A stretch of DNA of 64,000 nt from assembly GCF_001577835.2 (NCBI RefSeq), contig NC_029516.1, positions 166,015,438-166,079,437 of the forward strand. Reading direction: 5' to 3'. The translations under genes were made by a program, and so were the position numbers. This document shows, piece after piece, positions 44,601-56,940 of the stretch (position 1 is its first letter; the number at the start of each line of letters is the position of its first letter). Below the pieces are notes generated by a model. It ran no database searches and was not told where the DNA came from. It saw only the letters and a program-made list of their open reading frames with translations. The DNA comes from Coturnix japonica. Lineage: Eukaryota; Chordata; Aves; Galliformes; Phasianidae.

Positions 44601-47600
44601 TACCCTAACCAAGAGCACCTCAGACTTGAGCAGGATGCACAGAAGAGTCAGGACATAGAGCCACGATCCCCCATCTCAGCACAGAATGTGGTTCGTGTGG
44701 TTTTCAGTCTTCACTTGCAAGAGCAGCCATGAAGGTTAGCTCTGAACACATCAGCTGCATACACCAAAATGCTTATACTCAGAGATGGGCTGTTTTCTCA
44801 CATCCCTGATAAGAACTAGGTTGAGCAGTTTTAAATCTATACTATCACAGGCTTGAACACAGAATCACATCTATGAATGGAGAAGAAAAATAACCCTCAC
44901 ATCCAGAGTCTAGAAAAATACAGTCATGACTATTTATTCAAGTGTCTGCAATTGATTCTCCCATGAAAGTTACCTGCACAAACTGAGTGCTCGTCTTACT
45001 GTGAGTTGTGAACGCTTTGGTTCAGATGAATATGCACAATGACATAAACCATCCTCACTACATTTCAGCTCCCAGTGCACATAGAGGTTGACTTGCCTTC
45101 TTGAAGACATATAGTTCAGTCCCTTGAACTAATCACTGAGAAATCAGCTAATTCAGCCAGCACACTGAATACATGAGACAGAAGTGTCTGAGTAATGATT
45201 TTATATATACAGATAAGATGACTGAACCAAAGAACTGTCTTTTAAAAATACATCATTTTCACACTCTACTGAAGATGAAGAAAAAATTAGACTAAAACCT
45301 AAAAGAGCCTGTTATATATGCCCAGAGAAGTGGATGCCCCATTGTTGGAGACATTCAGGATCACACTGGTCAGGGCTCCAAGTACCTGGTCTAGCTGTAG
45401 GTGTCCCTGATCATAGCAGATGAGTTGGACTAGATGGCCTTTAAGGGTCCCTTTCAACTCAAATGATTCTACGGTTCTATGACATAGCATCCTCAGCTTC
45501 AACCACACTAAGATATTTTAAGTAGACTGAAAGCAAAGTGAAAGGGCTTTTCAATGACTTCTTCATATGCTCAAATACAGCTTAAAAACAGCCACCAACA
45601 GTGCAGAGATCTATTTGATAGGACCTGAGATTTGGATAAAGACAGCAGACAGAAAGTGCGAACCACCCCTGGGAAATCACTGAAATAAACGAAGCATGCC
45701 CCAAACTGGCTGACAGCAACAAATTCTTCCAGAACCAAAGCTATTAAGCTCCCTCTGGATACAACCCTGTTCCTATTGCAGATGATGGGAGATGTTTCAC
45801 CAGCTTTCAGAGCAGAAGCGTGAGCTGTAAATGACTCATCATTCTAAAGGCTGCCACGTGGTTGAGAGACTGTCCTGTCTCCAGAACTGAAAGTGAATCT
45901 CAAACCACGCATGACCTTTTTTATTCCTCCTGTTATTTGCTTTCTGCTACAGTACAGCTTAAATGCTGTTTATTCAGCTTCAAATAGTAAGGCTGATGTG
46001 ACTAAACTAGCTGTAACATCGCACAAAAAATGGCTTAGAAATGTATGTGTTCTACTTTCCTTACCCTGACAGCCTCTAATCCCTCTGGGTGGGGCTTTAT
46101 AGGTGAAAGATGAGGAATCCTCAGCCAGCTGGGAAGTTGTATAAATACCAAGCTGGTAACAACTGTGATAGTAATCATATCAACAACTCACTAAAGGACC
46201 TCAGGAGGGTTTGTATATCTACAGACAAGCAACTCAGAAAGCAGGTCCACAGTACATCTCAGTTCTACTACTTGCCCCACACCTTGCTTGGTTGCTATGT
46301 TTGGTGCCTACCAAGAGCCACTAAGATAATGCTCTTTGGTCTCCTGTTTGTACCTGTATAAACCTCTCTGTGTATGATGGATTAAAAGGCTTTACAGTAC
46401 AGTCTTCTCCTTGACTAGACTGGCACTCATGGTGGCCAAAAGCTTGTTTCCATTCTAGTTCAAAACAAAGTTATGTGCTACCAAAACAGACCAACATCTT
46501 CAGAGATGAGAAGCAAACTGCATAAAGGGAGTGAAGATGAGGGCTGCCTCTTCTTTTATTACTCCGCCCATGACTACAAAGATGGGTGTTGGTGGGATGG
46601 CAGTAGAGGCTGAACCTTCCCATCAATATCCCATTATATTTTGTTGCTGCGTGACAGATGGCAACAGGGGGGTAGTGTGACAAAAAATGCCTGACATGGA
46701 AGTGAGGATGAAGCAAAGGTGTGTCACTGAATTCCCCCATGCAGAAAGAAGTGCCCCCACTGACATTTATGGATGCTGGCTGAAACTTTTTGGAGGCACA
46801 GCAGTGAATGTGAGCACAGTGAGGCAGTGGGTGGTGCATTTCAGCAGTGGCAACAGCAGGTCACCTCTGCTGTATCCTTTAGCATCACTTGAGAGATAAC
46901 ACCCTCAATAATATGCTTTAACTTTTTGTTGACTCTGAAGTTGTCAGGCAACTGGACTTAATGGTCTCTGTAGGTCTTTCCAATGAGCCATTCCCTTCCA
47001 TTCCATTCCCTTCCATCCCATCCCATCCCACTGGCTGGCCTCCAAGCAGCATGTGCAGTTCTGACAGCTGGCTCAGTGGCAGGGCTGGGGGCCAAGCATG
47101 GGTGCAGAGGTCAGGCCCAGGCATCCCAGCCCAGTTACAAGCTGTGACTCATCTGTTTGGACTCACTGCTCACTGCCAGCCTGCAGGGTTTCCCAAGGAA
47201 ACATCACACACCATCTGCCACAGAAGAACTGTGGCAATAAGAGCCGCGCAGAGATTCCTGAGACATCACCAGTCAGCAAATTAACATGGTCTGTGTCATG
47301 TCAGTATGACACATGGCTTATGCCATAGCTGGCAAACTAAGAGACTTACTGCTGCAATTGCCAGCTATCAACTGTAGCATAAAGTTCAACTAAAAGAGAG
47401 AAGGTAACAAGAAGGCATTTCCTTGACAGAGGGAGGGAGCAAGGCGTCCAGCTCTGCAGGTTGAGGCCCCACCTGCCCAAGCAGACTGACGTCCCAGCAG
47501 CTTCAGTCTCTGCAGGCCTGGCTAGAGTGAGCTAGGACACTCACTGAGCAACGACAAGTTCAGGTTGGAAGCCAACAACTCTGGCTTTAACATTCATGAA

Positions 47601-50600
47601 ATGAAGGTCCTCTAGGTCCAAGTTATGAGTGGAAATCATTGGGGAAGGCAGTAGTAAACCCTTACAGCCAGGGCTCTGGGGCAAGAATTGAATCAGAACA
47701 GTCTGCCCAAGGAGATCCAACCAGCTGACTGGACAATAAAAGCTGAGGCACTGGATGTGCCAGCAGAACGCAGAAGAACAGGCACTGCAGGTGCCAGAGC
47801 CAAACTGCCTCTAACACCAGGTCCTCACCCTATGGCCACTAAGGTTATTTGCTGGGACACAAAGCTGTGGCTTGAACATGTAATAAAAGGGCAAGGTAAT
47901 AAAAGGGCAGCACACAACAAAACCCACACAACCACAGAGCTCCTGCAGCGTTTCTGACTTCATCATCAGCACTGCCCAAGCATTTAAATCAGAATCTGCA
48001 ACCCAAATCAAAACTAAGCTGACCCCTTTGAGCCATCTCAGGTATCTCAGAACCCACTTATCTGAGCAGTCAGTGATGCTGCTTTGCTTGCAGCAATGAA
48101 AGGCTCAATGGGAACAACCTGAAAAAGCAGACTGAAACATGCTGCTGTCCATTATACACTTCACCTCTCCCATATCTGCCCTGAGTCCAACTTTCTCCAG
48201 CTGGCCAAGTATAATACAATAAAAATATCAAATGTTTTTACTATCCTGCTTTCCGAAATTAAGGCTTTGATACAGTGTTAAGTCAGCTGCTCTGTTTTGC
48301 ATCCTGAGTTAAAGTAGTTGTTCTTTAAAGACATGTTGGGCACCAATCTCCAGGGCAACACATCAACATTACTCTTTTGTCAGATAACTGGGGACATTTG
48401 TTATTCTAGCAAACAGATCCTTTGTTTATAAGCACAAAATGTCTATTCCAGCTCTACCCCTTCGGATGTAAGAAAAAGAAAACATTCTCTCTAAAAAACA
48501 GTAAGTCAAGTCAAAGCCAGGGATAACAGCAGAGAAGAATCATGGAATCCATAGAATGGTTTGGGTTGGAAGGGACATTATAAATCATCCAGTTCCAAAA
48601 CCCTGCCAGGACAGGGACACCTTCTACTATATCACTTTATCCAGAGTCCCATCCAATCTGGCGTTTAGCATCTCCAGGGATGGGGCATCCACAGCTTCTT
48701 TAGGCAAAAGAGGAAGAATGAGAAGGGGAATGTAAAGGCAGGATTCTACATGTGGTCAGTGTTTCTGTGAGGAGACCTGTGTACGTACTTTATGGAGCCA
48801 GAGGGGAATGTTCTCCAGGTTGTTGTAGGCTGGCTGCTTCTGCTGCACTGCTGCCCAGCAATAGGAATCCACGTAGGCAGCCTGGCGCCAGGAGAAGGAG
48901 CTGGGGGCAAAGCAGCTTATCTGGGCACCTGGAAAACAAAGCAGAAGGGATCACGCACTCAAAAAATGAAAGAAATCAAACCTAGAAGAAAAAGCTCACA
49001 CTTGTGATTTTGCTGCATCCAATGCTATTACACTGAGAGAAGGAAGCAGAGCAGCTCTGAGAATCACCAAATTCCCACAGAACTGCACCCAGAACTCCCA
49101 CTGGGACCCTCTGATGTCCCCTAAAGGTTGAGACAGACACTAGAAACATCTTCTAGATCTACTTTCATAATTCTGGGGGAAAGACTGCTACCTCCCAGAT
49201 CCCTTATCCTCATACTGGCCAAAGGAGAGCCAACAGATGAAAAGTGTGAACAGATAAAGCTGGTTTCTCAAGGAAGCAGCTACCACAGCATAGCACCTCA
49301 ATCCCACGTGCTCACCCCTCACATGTATTGAAAGAAAACCTCAAACATCACTACCCCAGCCCTGCAGTCTGTGCAGTAATGCAAAGGCAGGTGTGTCCCA
49401 CACTTATTCTGCCTCTGAGCATGAGTTTTGACTTTGGGTTCAGGTCAGCCCTGCTGTAACTCCTGGCAGAGCAGGAGTGGCCCCCAGGCTCTTCCAAGGG
49501 TCTCCAGGTTCATTTTCATCAGCACAGGGTCATGCTTTGACCAAGGCCAGGTACAGCACAGCCATCTCCACTCACTCCCAGCACTTCTCCAGCTGCTCTG
49601 GCAATTGAATGTAAGATCGAGGCACTAAGTGGCAACAGGAACAGCCTCAGCCTTAGGGTTAAATTCTGCACTGACCAGCTTACAGGCAGCAGCTAAGTCT
49701 TCCTGAAACATATATCAAGGAGGAAGGGTGTTTAGTTGATATGTAGCATCAGTGGCCCCGTAGGTGAGAGCCAGTAACACAGCATGAGTGTTCTGTTTTC
49801 CCTTTGGAAGCTCTGACAGCCATAACAAAATGTAAAGTTTCCAGTGGGCTTCCCTAGATGCTGAAACACTACAGCTGTTTCACCAGATGATTACACAGAG
49901 TGGAGATGGCCCTTCCTTGAGGAACTCTATGCCAAGAACAGCCTCCGACGCTTCCTCCAACACAATATAAATGTCAAAAGAGCAAAACAGGGAAATACTG
50001 CTACTTTTTTCTTTCCTTTTCCCAAAGTTAGTGCTGGACGGCATCACTTTATGCTTTATGAGAGTATGTTTCTGTATAAGATTCTTGTGCCCCTTTGCTA
50101 CTTTAGCCCCTAGAGAATAAGAACTGCTTCTGTAACAGAAGATGACTGCATTAGCCTTGTAACTTGTACAGCCTTTTTACAATGTAGCACAGTTTAGGGG
50201 CATTATAAATGAAAGCTTTTCCTTATGACTCACTATGGCAATTATTTCTGAGGCTGTAGTATCATAATGATGGGGTCTGATCTGTCACAAGCCTCCCTTA
50301 TGGAAAACAAGTTGCTGTTTATCAGCCCAGAGCTCACGTGGTTTAACTAACTTGGCACAAGATGAGCTCCTGCACTCTCCCAAAGCTTCAGAAGTTCCTG
50401 CTTTGCAGAGAATCCCCATTATCTGTGAAAGAAATAGCCTGCAGAAGGATGCAACTGGAGTGTCTCTGTTCTTGATGGGGTCCATTTATGCCCTGCTTTC
50501 CCTAACAAACCCCCTGCTGCTGGCTGTGCCCTGAATGCAGCAGGAAACAAGTGGCCCTTTCATGGGGCAAGCAACAGAAGTGTTCAGCAAGATGCTTTGT

Positions 50601-53600
50601 CCTGGCTGTGTCTGTGCATCTGCAAGAAGAATGACATGCAATGTGTTCATTCTCATGAATGGGTGGGAAATCACTGAAAGTGAGAGAGCCCTTAAATCAG
50701 TGATACACAAGGCAGCCTCCAAGGTGGTGCAGGCACAGCTTCCTACCAGAGAAAGCGCAGCAATCCCAGGGCAGCAAGCTCAGCTCTTCAGATCCCCAGC
50801 ACTTCAGCATGGACTTTGGAACCTTCAGACCTTCATCCAGCAGCCCAGAGACAGACAGCAGCAGGAGATGGGGACTCTCCAGTTACCACCCTGCTGTCTC
50901 ATTAACTTAGTGCTGTCCTGTTAATGTAAGTACACCTTTGCACTAACCGTGGTGCAAAGAGATTACATCTTTGTGCATTATCTCCACTGCACACAGATTA
51001 CTCAATGCATCTGAAAGTCATCATGATTTTACAGCCTTTTTTCCCTTCCTTCTCCCCTCCAAAGGGGCACAAAGGCACCCAGGCTGTGCCTCATCCCTCA
51101 CCAAGGTGGGTACCAGCAGGAAGCACTGGTTTTGTCCCCAGCAGCCCAACACATCTCTTACCACCAAGGCATCTAATTAAGAAACTAAACTAAAAGAGAG
51201 TGCTACCAAGAATCAATGTTAACCACACACTGAAATGTTTTTCCTGAACTGAGGTCAGACGGTTTGCAGTTAAATAGATTCAGTGAGTAATTATTGCTTC
51301 CTACTGCACCGCAATCACTGGGAAGAGATTTGCAGAGGCTCAGATGAAAACCCAGCCATTAATTACTACCATAATGTCGAACTGGGAAAATGAACCAGCC
51401 ATGATATTCAAATACCTGAGTTTATCCAGCAAGAATTAGCAACATTAGCAACCACAAACAGGAAAATCAAGCAGCGTGTACACAATGAACAGACTGCCAG
51501 GCACCATCCAACACACACTCTTCACACCAGTATTAAAACACAACAAACAACCTCACACTTAAAAATACAAGAAATGATGTTCTGATGCATGCCAAAGGAG
51601 AAGAAACTGGATGTGTGGGTGTGCATGCATGTATTAAGAGCAGACCAGAAGGAATGTGTTTATTAGATTTATAGATGCCTCCTATGGACCAAAGTGGCAC
51701 CTGGGTGAAGGAGTCACTGTGTTCAAGAAGGAATCTTGGAGGGAGATACATGGAGACCAGGAAGGCCTTTAGTGTGACAAGTTTTGTTTAATAATGCGGA
51801 GAAAAAACACAATTTCAGACTGAAATTCCCACCAATGAGATACAAAGAAAGAGAAACATCTCAGAGCTGTTGCACGAACCTTTGTTCCACTGCTACTCTA
51901 CTGCTACCCCAATCCTCCAGCAATATCAGAGGGCCACGGTGCTTTAAAACAAGTTCTGGTCCCCAAAACAGCTTTCCATCATTTCTGTAGGAAATGAAAG
52001 GCTGGTTCTGTAAAAGCTGAGCAGAAAAGATTCTCCTTGCTGACAGATGAAGATGTTCACCCAAAGACAATTTGGACTCGTCAATGAAGCAAATGTTGCT
52101 ACAGGTTTGGGTTGGAAGCTCTTGGTGCTGGCCTGTCCCTGACAGCAGTAACTTCAGATCTACACTTGAGGGCTCTTCATGTGCCAAAGAGTAGCACGGC
52201 ATGTGCTGCCATGGAAATGCCATGATCAGCAAATCGCTGGAACATCCAGGGTGACATGAGCCAGCAGTGAGTACCTGTGGCCTGGAAGACCCACTATATC
52301 CTGGGCTGCACCAACAGAGGCCAGCAGGGCAATGGAGATTGTTCCTCTCTACTCTGCTTTTCTGAGGCCCCATCTGGAGTATTGCACTGGCCCCAATACA
52401 AGAAGGATGTGAAGGTGTTGGAGCGGATCCAGAAGAGGCCACAGAGATGCCCAGAGAACTGGAGCACCTTCTCAGTGAAGAAAGGCTGAGGGAGCTGGGC
52501 TTGTTCAGCCTGGGGAAAAGAAGGTTTTGGGGAACCTACTGAAGCCTTCTGGTACCTGAAGGGATCCTATAAACAGGAGGGAGACCAACTTTTTGCACAG
52601 TCTGATAGTGATGGGACAAGGGGGAATGGCCCTCGTGGGTTTTGACCGGTGCCCAGAATTTTGTCACCAGCTGGAAAACCCAAGACGGTCACTGGGAACA
52701 TTAATCCCATGGTATGCATGGCACAAGGTAGGGCCTCCCACCTATGGGCACCTCCAGCACAGCAAAGTAGGGGCAACCCGAGATCATTAGACACAATAAT
52801 ACTCATTCAATGCTACAAACTCTCATTTTAACAGACACATATCATTGCTGTGGGCTGGTCTGTGGTCAGGCACTTCCCAACCTGTCACAACTGATAAGCT
52901 CATAGTGCTACCTAAACCTTCATGTTGGTAATACCCAAGTTTCTTAAGTGTCTTTACTTAGCACACGATGATTTCCTGGTCCTGGAAAGCTTTCCAAGGG
53001 GTTTGTTATGTCATATAATAAGCATAGACATTATAAAGAGGATTAAATCAAGCTAGCAACACATGAGTCATACACAGAATCATTTGAGTTGGAAAGGACC
53101 TTCATTAAAGGCCAGGGGCCACGTGCTGTGCCTACCAACCTGCAGGGCTCCCTGACAGAGCACAGTGGATGTTAACCTGTCTCCTGCATAGAAAACCTTT
53201 GCAATACACAAACTGAATCTCATCTGCTACCTGAAACTTCTATCAAAACTAGAAGTTACTTGATAGCATCAGAAAACCTTTGCAAAGATATGAATCATTT
53301 AACATAACCAATAGCAAACACAGGTGGGATTGAAATTGCAGTTATTGGCCCCTGTGCTGTAACTGAGTACCAAACAGAACAGGAAGGGAACAGCTGAAGC
53401 TGCCAAGGTACTTTAGGTGGGAAGAATGTAATTATCACAACAGAAATAGGATCTGAGCACTCAGTTTTGCAAAGTGCCTGCAATTTTTATATACAGAAGA
53501 GATATTTCCATGTTGTGACTCACACGTTGCTTTCACAACCACTCCAGATTTGGGGCTGCCCTTCCTCAGACCTGACACAGACCCTACCATTTTCTCTCAG

Positions 53601-55177
53601 TTTAGAAGCCCTGAGCTAAAAAACACAACTACATCAGGAAGCGTTGGAAACAAATGCTTCCTTTCCACCCCCAATGGCTCCACACCAGCGCCCACAGAAG
53701 TGCTAAGGCCCAACACACCCCTCAAAACACCTTACAAAGAGCTCCTGCCCAGCAGCGTGGGGCACAGACAACACGCTGAGCCACTATCACTTTCTGTATG
53801 GAAACCACGTGGGTAGCTTTGCTCACACCGGGGCCTGCCAGCACAACATTGATCTTTTCCTTTATGAAATACAGGAGCTGGCTTTTAAGCTTCAGGCTTT
53901 CTTCTGATGGGTTCTCAAGATCACAAGTAAAAATAACACAGGGATACATGGTGTATCCCTGGTGTGAAAGGCACAGTGCACACTTCAGTTTGTGCTTTGT
54001 GGATCTGCTGCTGTCACAGAATCAATTTGAATCCTTTTCACACTGAAAGGTGCTGTATATGCCACACACCAGAGCCCAAAAAAACCCAAACTAAAAGAGG
54101 GGAGATTTAGATTAGATGTTAGGAAGAAATTATTTACTCATAGGACAGGGTGATCCTGTCAGTGCTGCACAGAGAGCTGAGGTGCCCCATCCCTGGAGGG
54201 GCTCAAGGCCAGGTTGGATGAGCCCTGGGCAGCCTGAGCTGGTGGGGGGCAGCCAGCCCATGGCAGGGGTTGGGTGTGTGGGCTGTGAGGTCCCTTCCAA
54301 CCCAAACCATTCAATGGCTCAATGATTCTATGTAAATGAAAGAAATAACTGCTGCAGGGCTCAGCAGAGAGAACTTGGTGTGCAACTGAGCTAGACAGGG
54401 TGCTGACAGAGAGGAAAATGGAGAACAGATCCACGCATGAGCTGCTTTGTGCACCTGCAGAGCCCCTAAAATGAAAGCCTTCTTTTTCATTGTTTCAAGA
54501 AGACAAGTGCACTTGTTATAGCTGATGTAAAATGAAAAGGTTTGCACATAGAAATGCTTCTATGCCCTCTCAGTCTCTGACTGACCAAAGTACCACAGAA
54601 TACGGTTGTTCTCAGCTGTCCTGCCTGCTTGTCTCCAAGTTCTGGGTCAAAACCACACCTACTGCAACAGACACGGCATTAGATGCTCAGGGGCACCTTA
54701 TCTATTGTGCACTTTGAGATCTGATTAGTGCCACACATGATGTTTTCCATTGAATCATGGAATCATTAAGGTTGGAAAAGCCCACTAAGCTCACCATGCC
54801 CAACCCCGGCTCACCCCCACCATGCCCACATCGCTCAGTGCCGCATCTCCACGGCTCTCTAATACCTCTAAGAGACCCCTTGCCCTGACCCCGAGCGGAC
54901 CCATTACCCACGGCTCTGAGCCCCTCCCCAAACCCCGATGCTCGCAGCGCAGCCCCCGCCCCGCTCAACCCTTTGTGTGCAGCGGGGGGCGGTTACCGAT
55001 GGAGACCTCCTGGGCAAAGGCGAGGGAGATGAGGAGCAGCGGCAGCCCCACGGCGATGCAGGTGACGATCTTATCCAGCGCCAGCTCCAGCCGCAGCCCT
55101 TTATAGCGAGTCTCGGGCGGCTCCTTCAGCAAGAAGTCGGAGAAGACGTACTCGGTGGCGATGTGTGCGATGGCCAT
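38659..55177 (-). CDS. PANX1: PANX1 pannexin-1 channel, complete, 430 aa in 5 exons
   Basis: Pannexin-1 forms heptameric plasma-membrane channels that release ATP and other metabolites. Exons in transcript order are 55177-54997, 48928-48789, 42461-42238, 41244-40574 and 38735-38659, all GT-AG with matching phases, giving 430 aa (human 426). The ATG is at 55177-55175 in a strong context (CCGCCATGG) and opens [15 protein letters not shown]. Four membrane segments are visible. Extracellular cysteines C66, C84, C246 and C265 and the pore residues W74 and R75 fall at the human positions; N255 lies in an NDT sequon. DTID at 375-378 matches the human caspase-3/7 site DVVD. The short last exon encodes a tail ending RQRLIDSSC (human RQRLLDSSC), which settles the gene's end. 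Confidence 0.97.
38805..39125 (+). mobile_element. CR1 LINE 3' fragment in the last PANX1 intron, antisense to PANX1
   Basis: A GC-rich CR1 subfamily block, 'ggacaagaggcaatgggcac' through 'cagtggcacaggctgcccag' to 'cctcagccactctgtgatg'. It starts about 70 bp from the acceptor of the final PANX1 exon. Confidence 0.85.
44262..44332 (+). mobile_element. Short CR1 LINE tail, PANX1 intron 2
   Basis: The stretch 'ggatttggacttgatgatcc' followed by ttatggctcccttccaaccccggatattctg is a CR1 3' terminus. Confidence 0.75.
45310..45485 (+). mobile_element. CR1 LINE 3' fragment, PANX1 intron 2
   Basis: The stretch 'cccagagaagtggatgcccc' to 'ttggactagatggcctttaa' and a tail of gattctacggttctatg is a diverged CR1 end. 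Confidence 0.8.
46470..46890 (+). mobile_element. Galluhop-type mariner DNA transposon remnant, PANX1 intron 2
   Basis: The plus strand from 46,687 reads [20 protein letters not shown], then [20 protein letters not shown] and [12 protein letters not shown]. This is the N-terminal (helix-turn-helix) part of the transposase of Galluhop, the chicken mariner (Mariner1_GG), recalled from memory. The 200 bp upstream ('ttgctgcgtgacagatggca' etc.) matches that element's 5' region. Only the first 70 or so codons remain; the DDE/DDD catalytic core is absent, so the copy is dead. Terminal repeats were not resolved and the borders are approximate. Confidence 0.75.
46925..47000 (+). mobile_element. Probable short CR1 LINE tail
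   Basis: The stretch 'ggcaactggacttaatggtc' then tctgtaggtctttccaatgagccattc resembles a CR1 3' terminus, next to the mariner relic and running into a CCATTCC-rich low-complexity patch (46,985-47,030). Confidence 0.5.
48538..48705 (-). mobile_element. CR1 LINE 3' fragment, PANX1 intron 2, same strand as PANX1
   Basis: The stretch 'catggaatccatagaatggt', 'ttgggttggaagggacatta' to 'ccagggatggggcatccaca' is a reversed CR1 end. It lies about 90 bp downstream of PANX1 exon 2. Confidence 0.85.
52265..52640 (+). mobile_element. CR1 LINE fragment with ORF2 C-terminal remnant, PANX1 intron 1
   Basis: The stretch 'ttcctctctactctgctttt' to 'ctgggcttgttcagcctggg' aligns with 55,640-55,830 (the [13 protein letters not shown] region of CR1 ORF2). 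It is diverged and lacks the tail. Confidence 0.85.
53072..53165 (-). mobile_element. Diverged CR1 LINE tail, antisense to the window
   Basis: The stretch 'cagaatcatttgagttggaa' followed by aggaccttcattaaaggcc and a ctgcagggctccct block is a reversed CR1 end. Confidence 0.7.
54085..54335 (+). mobile_element. CR1 LINE 3' fragment, PANX1 intron 1
   Basis: The stretch 'ggggagatttagattagatg' to 'ggtcccttccaacccaaacc' and a tail of caatggctcaatgattctatg is a standard CR1 3' end. Confidence 0.9.
54752..54900 (-). mobile_element. CR1 LINE 3' fragment, PANX1 intron 1, same strand as PANX1
   Basis: The stretch 'gaatcatggaatcattaagg' and 'ttggaaaagcccactaagct' is the reversed end of the CR1 subfamily also seen at 27,745. 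It borders the PANX1 CpG island. Confidence 0.8.
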
Positions 55178-55320
55178 GGCGGGCACTGCTCGGCACTGCT
55201 CGGCACGGCGTGATGCGGCTCCGCCCGGTTCGGCTCGACTCCGCCCCGCAACGCCCGGCCCTGCGCCGCCCCCACGCGGCTGCTGCCCGGCGTGGGATCA
55301 TGTGTTACGGGTTGAGACCC
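54900..55320 (-). promoter_or_regulatory. PANX1: PANX1 CpG island, 5' UTR and probable promoter
   Basis: Strong GC and CpG enrichment covers PANX1 exon 1 and about 140 bp upstream. GC-box-like ccgcccc runs lie at 55,241-55,247 and nearby, and no TATA box is seen. A ten-base unit, ggcactgctc, repeats just over twice at 55,182-55,206 (plus strand), within the 5' UTR. The transcription start is not determined. CR1 sequence begins at about 55,325, so the unique promoter is short. Confidence 0.65.
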
Positions 55321-55324
55321 TGCG

Positions 55325-56187
55325 AGCCCCGATACGGTGGAGGGAACGGATGCCATTCAGAGGGACCTTGACAGGCTGGAAAGCTGGGCTCAGGTGAACC
55401 TAATGAGGTTCAACACGGCAAAGTGCAAGGTTTTGCACTTGGGCCGGAAGAACCCCAGGCACCTGTACAGGCTGGGAGGAGTGGTCCTTGAGAGCAGCTC
55501 GGCAGAGAAGGACCTGGGGGTCCTGACGGACGAAAGGCTCAACGTGAGCCAGCAGTGCGCTCTGGCAGCCCGGAATGCAAATGGGATCCTGGGCTCCATC
55601 AGGAGACGGGTGGTCAGCAGGGATAGGGAGGTGATTGTCCCTCTCTACTCGGCTCTTGTGAGGCCCCATCTCTCATACTGTGTCCAGGTGTGGAGCCCTC
55701 AGTACAAAAAAGACATGGAGATTTTGGAAAGGGTCCAGAGGAGGGCCACGAAGATGATCAGGGGGCTGGAGCACCTCCCCTATGAGGACAGGCTGAGGGA
55801 GTTGGGTTTGTTCAGCCTGGAGAAGAGAAGGTTGCGGGGTGACCTCATTGCCGCCTGAAGGGAACTTACTCCCAGGAGGGGAGTAAACACTTCGAAAGGG
55901 CTGACAATAGCAGGACACGGGGAAATGGTTTTAAGTTAAAAGAGGGAAGATTTAGGTTGGATGTTAGGGGGAAGTTCTTCACTAGGAGAGTGGTTAGGCC
56001 CTGGAACAGGCTGCCCAGGGAGGTTGTGGATGCCCCGTCCTTGGAGGTGTTCAAGACCAGGTTGGACAGGGCCTTGGGCAACCTGATCTAGTAAAGGTGT
56101 ATGTTTGGTGGCCCTGCCAGGCAGGGGGGTTGGAACTACATGATCCTTGAGGTCCCTTCCAACCCGGGTCATTCTGTGATTCTGTGA
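55325..56187 (+). mobile_element. CR1 LINE copy with open ORF2 C-terminus, divergent from PANX1
   Basis: About 860 bp of CR1 ends in 'gtcattctgtgattctgtg'. An uninterrupted 173-codon frame (55,337-55,858) covers the C-terminal part of ORF2 ([39 protein letters not shown]) before a stop. The reverse-transcriptase core, endonuclease and ORF1 are missing. It is one of the better-preserved CR1 copies here, so probably one of the younger ones. Confidence 0.92.
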
Positions 56188-56884
56188 GCCCTCACTGGGC
56201 ACCGCTGGAGCCTGGATCGTGATTCATGCAGCCCGGCCCGGCGGTTGTATGCATTGATATCGAGCACTGTGTGACACAACATAAGGAGGGCATAAAACCG
56301 TGAAAGAATGTCCAAAGGATGGGGAAGGGTCTAAGGGTGAGATCTATGAGCTCTACCCAGAGCAGAGGAGTGGGTCACTTCCAACTCGGGCTATTCTGTG
56401 TTTCCACACTAAGATCCCCCCTGGTTCCTTTCCTTCTCCAGCTCTCAGCTTCTCCTTGGCCTCTCCCTATCCTCAGCCCTCAGTCCAGGAGTTACAGAGG
56501 TGACCATCCACCTCCTCAGCTGTGGCTCCCTGTACTGCTTCTGCCCAATGGCACAGCCTGTTCCCTTCTTCCCCCAGCTCTCCCTTTGCAAAACCTATCT
56601 GCTTTCAATTGTCCCTTCTGTTTTTTCCAAGCCCTGATCCAAAGAAATCATTCCTCACACGGAAATAGTTCTGCAACTCTGATTTCCTTTCTTGTTCTTT
56701 CTGGGCCGTTGTTTGATGGCATCCTTCCCTGGATGGGGCCAGGGCTGTGACTCATCCTGTATTCAGAATGCAGGTGCCCCACATGTCTGTGTCACAGTGC
56801 CCTGATGCTTTCTGGCTTGCTCTATCCTTAATTCCTAACAGGCTCTGATATCCACTTTCTTTTCTGCCCAGCTAACTTGCTTTA

Positions 56885-56940
56885 AGCTAACTGGCTTTAA
56901 GGTCCTTTGCAACCCAAACCATTCTGTGATCCTATGTTTT
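56885..56940 (+). mobile_element. Short CR1 LINE tail
   Basis: The stretch 'ggctttaaggtcctttgcaa' followed by cccaaaccattctgtgatcctatg is a CR1 3' terminus. Confidence 0.7.

Larger units (their letters stand above)
42470..48780. other. PANX1 intron 2 remainder
   Basis: Outside the CR1 and mariner fragments listed, this 6.3 kb intron shows AT-rich sequence without a recognised gene or conserved block. Confidence 0.5.
48940..54990. other. PANX1 intron 1 remainder
   Basis: This 6 kb first intron holds the CR1 fragments listed at 52.3, 53.1, 54.1 and 54.8 kb. No other exon or gene was recognised in 48.9-52.2 kb. Confidence 0.5.

Noticed and set aside
54822-55213. Plus-strand frames of about 90 codons opposite PANX1 exon 1
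   Set aside because: CpG-island shadows of the PANX1 coding exon and CR1; no family recognised.
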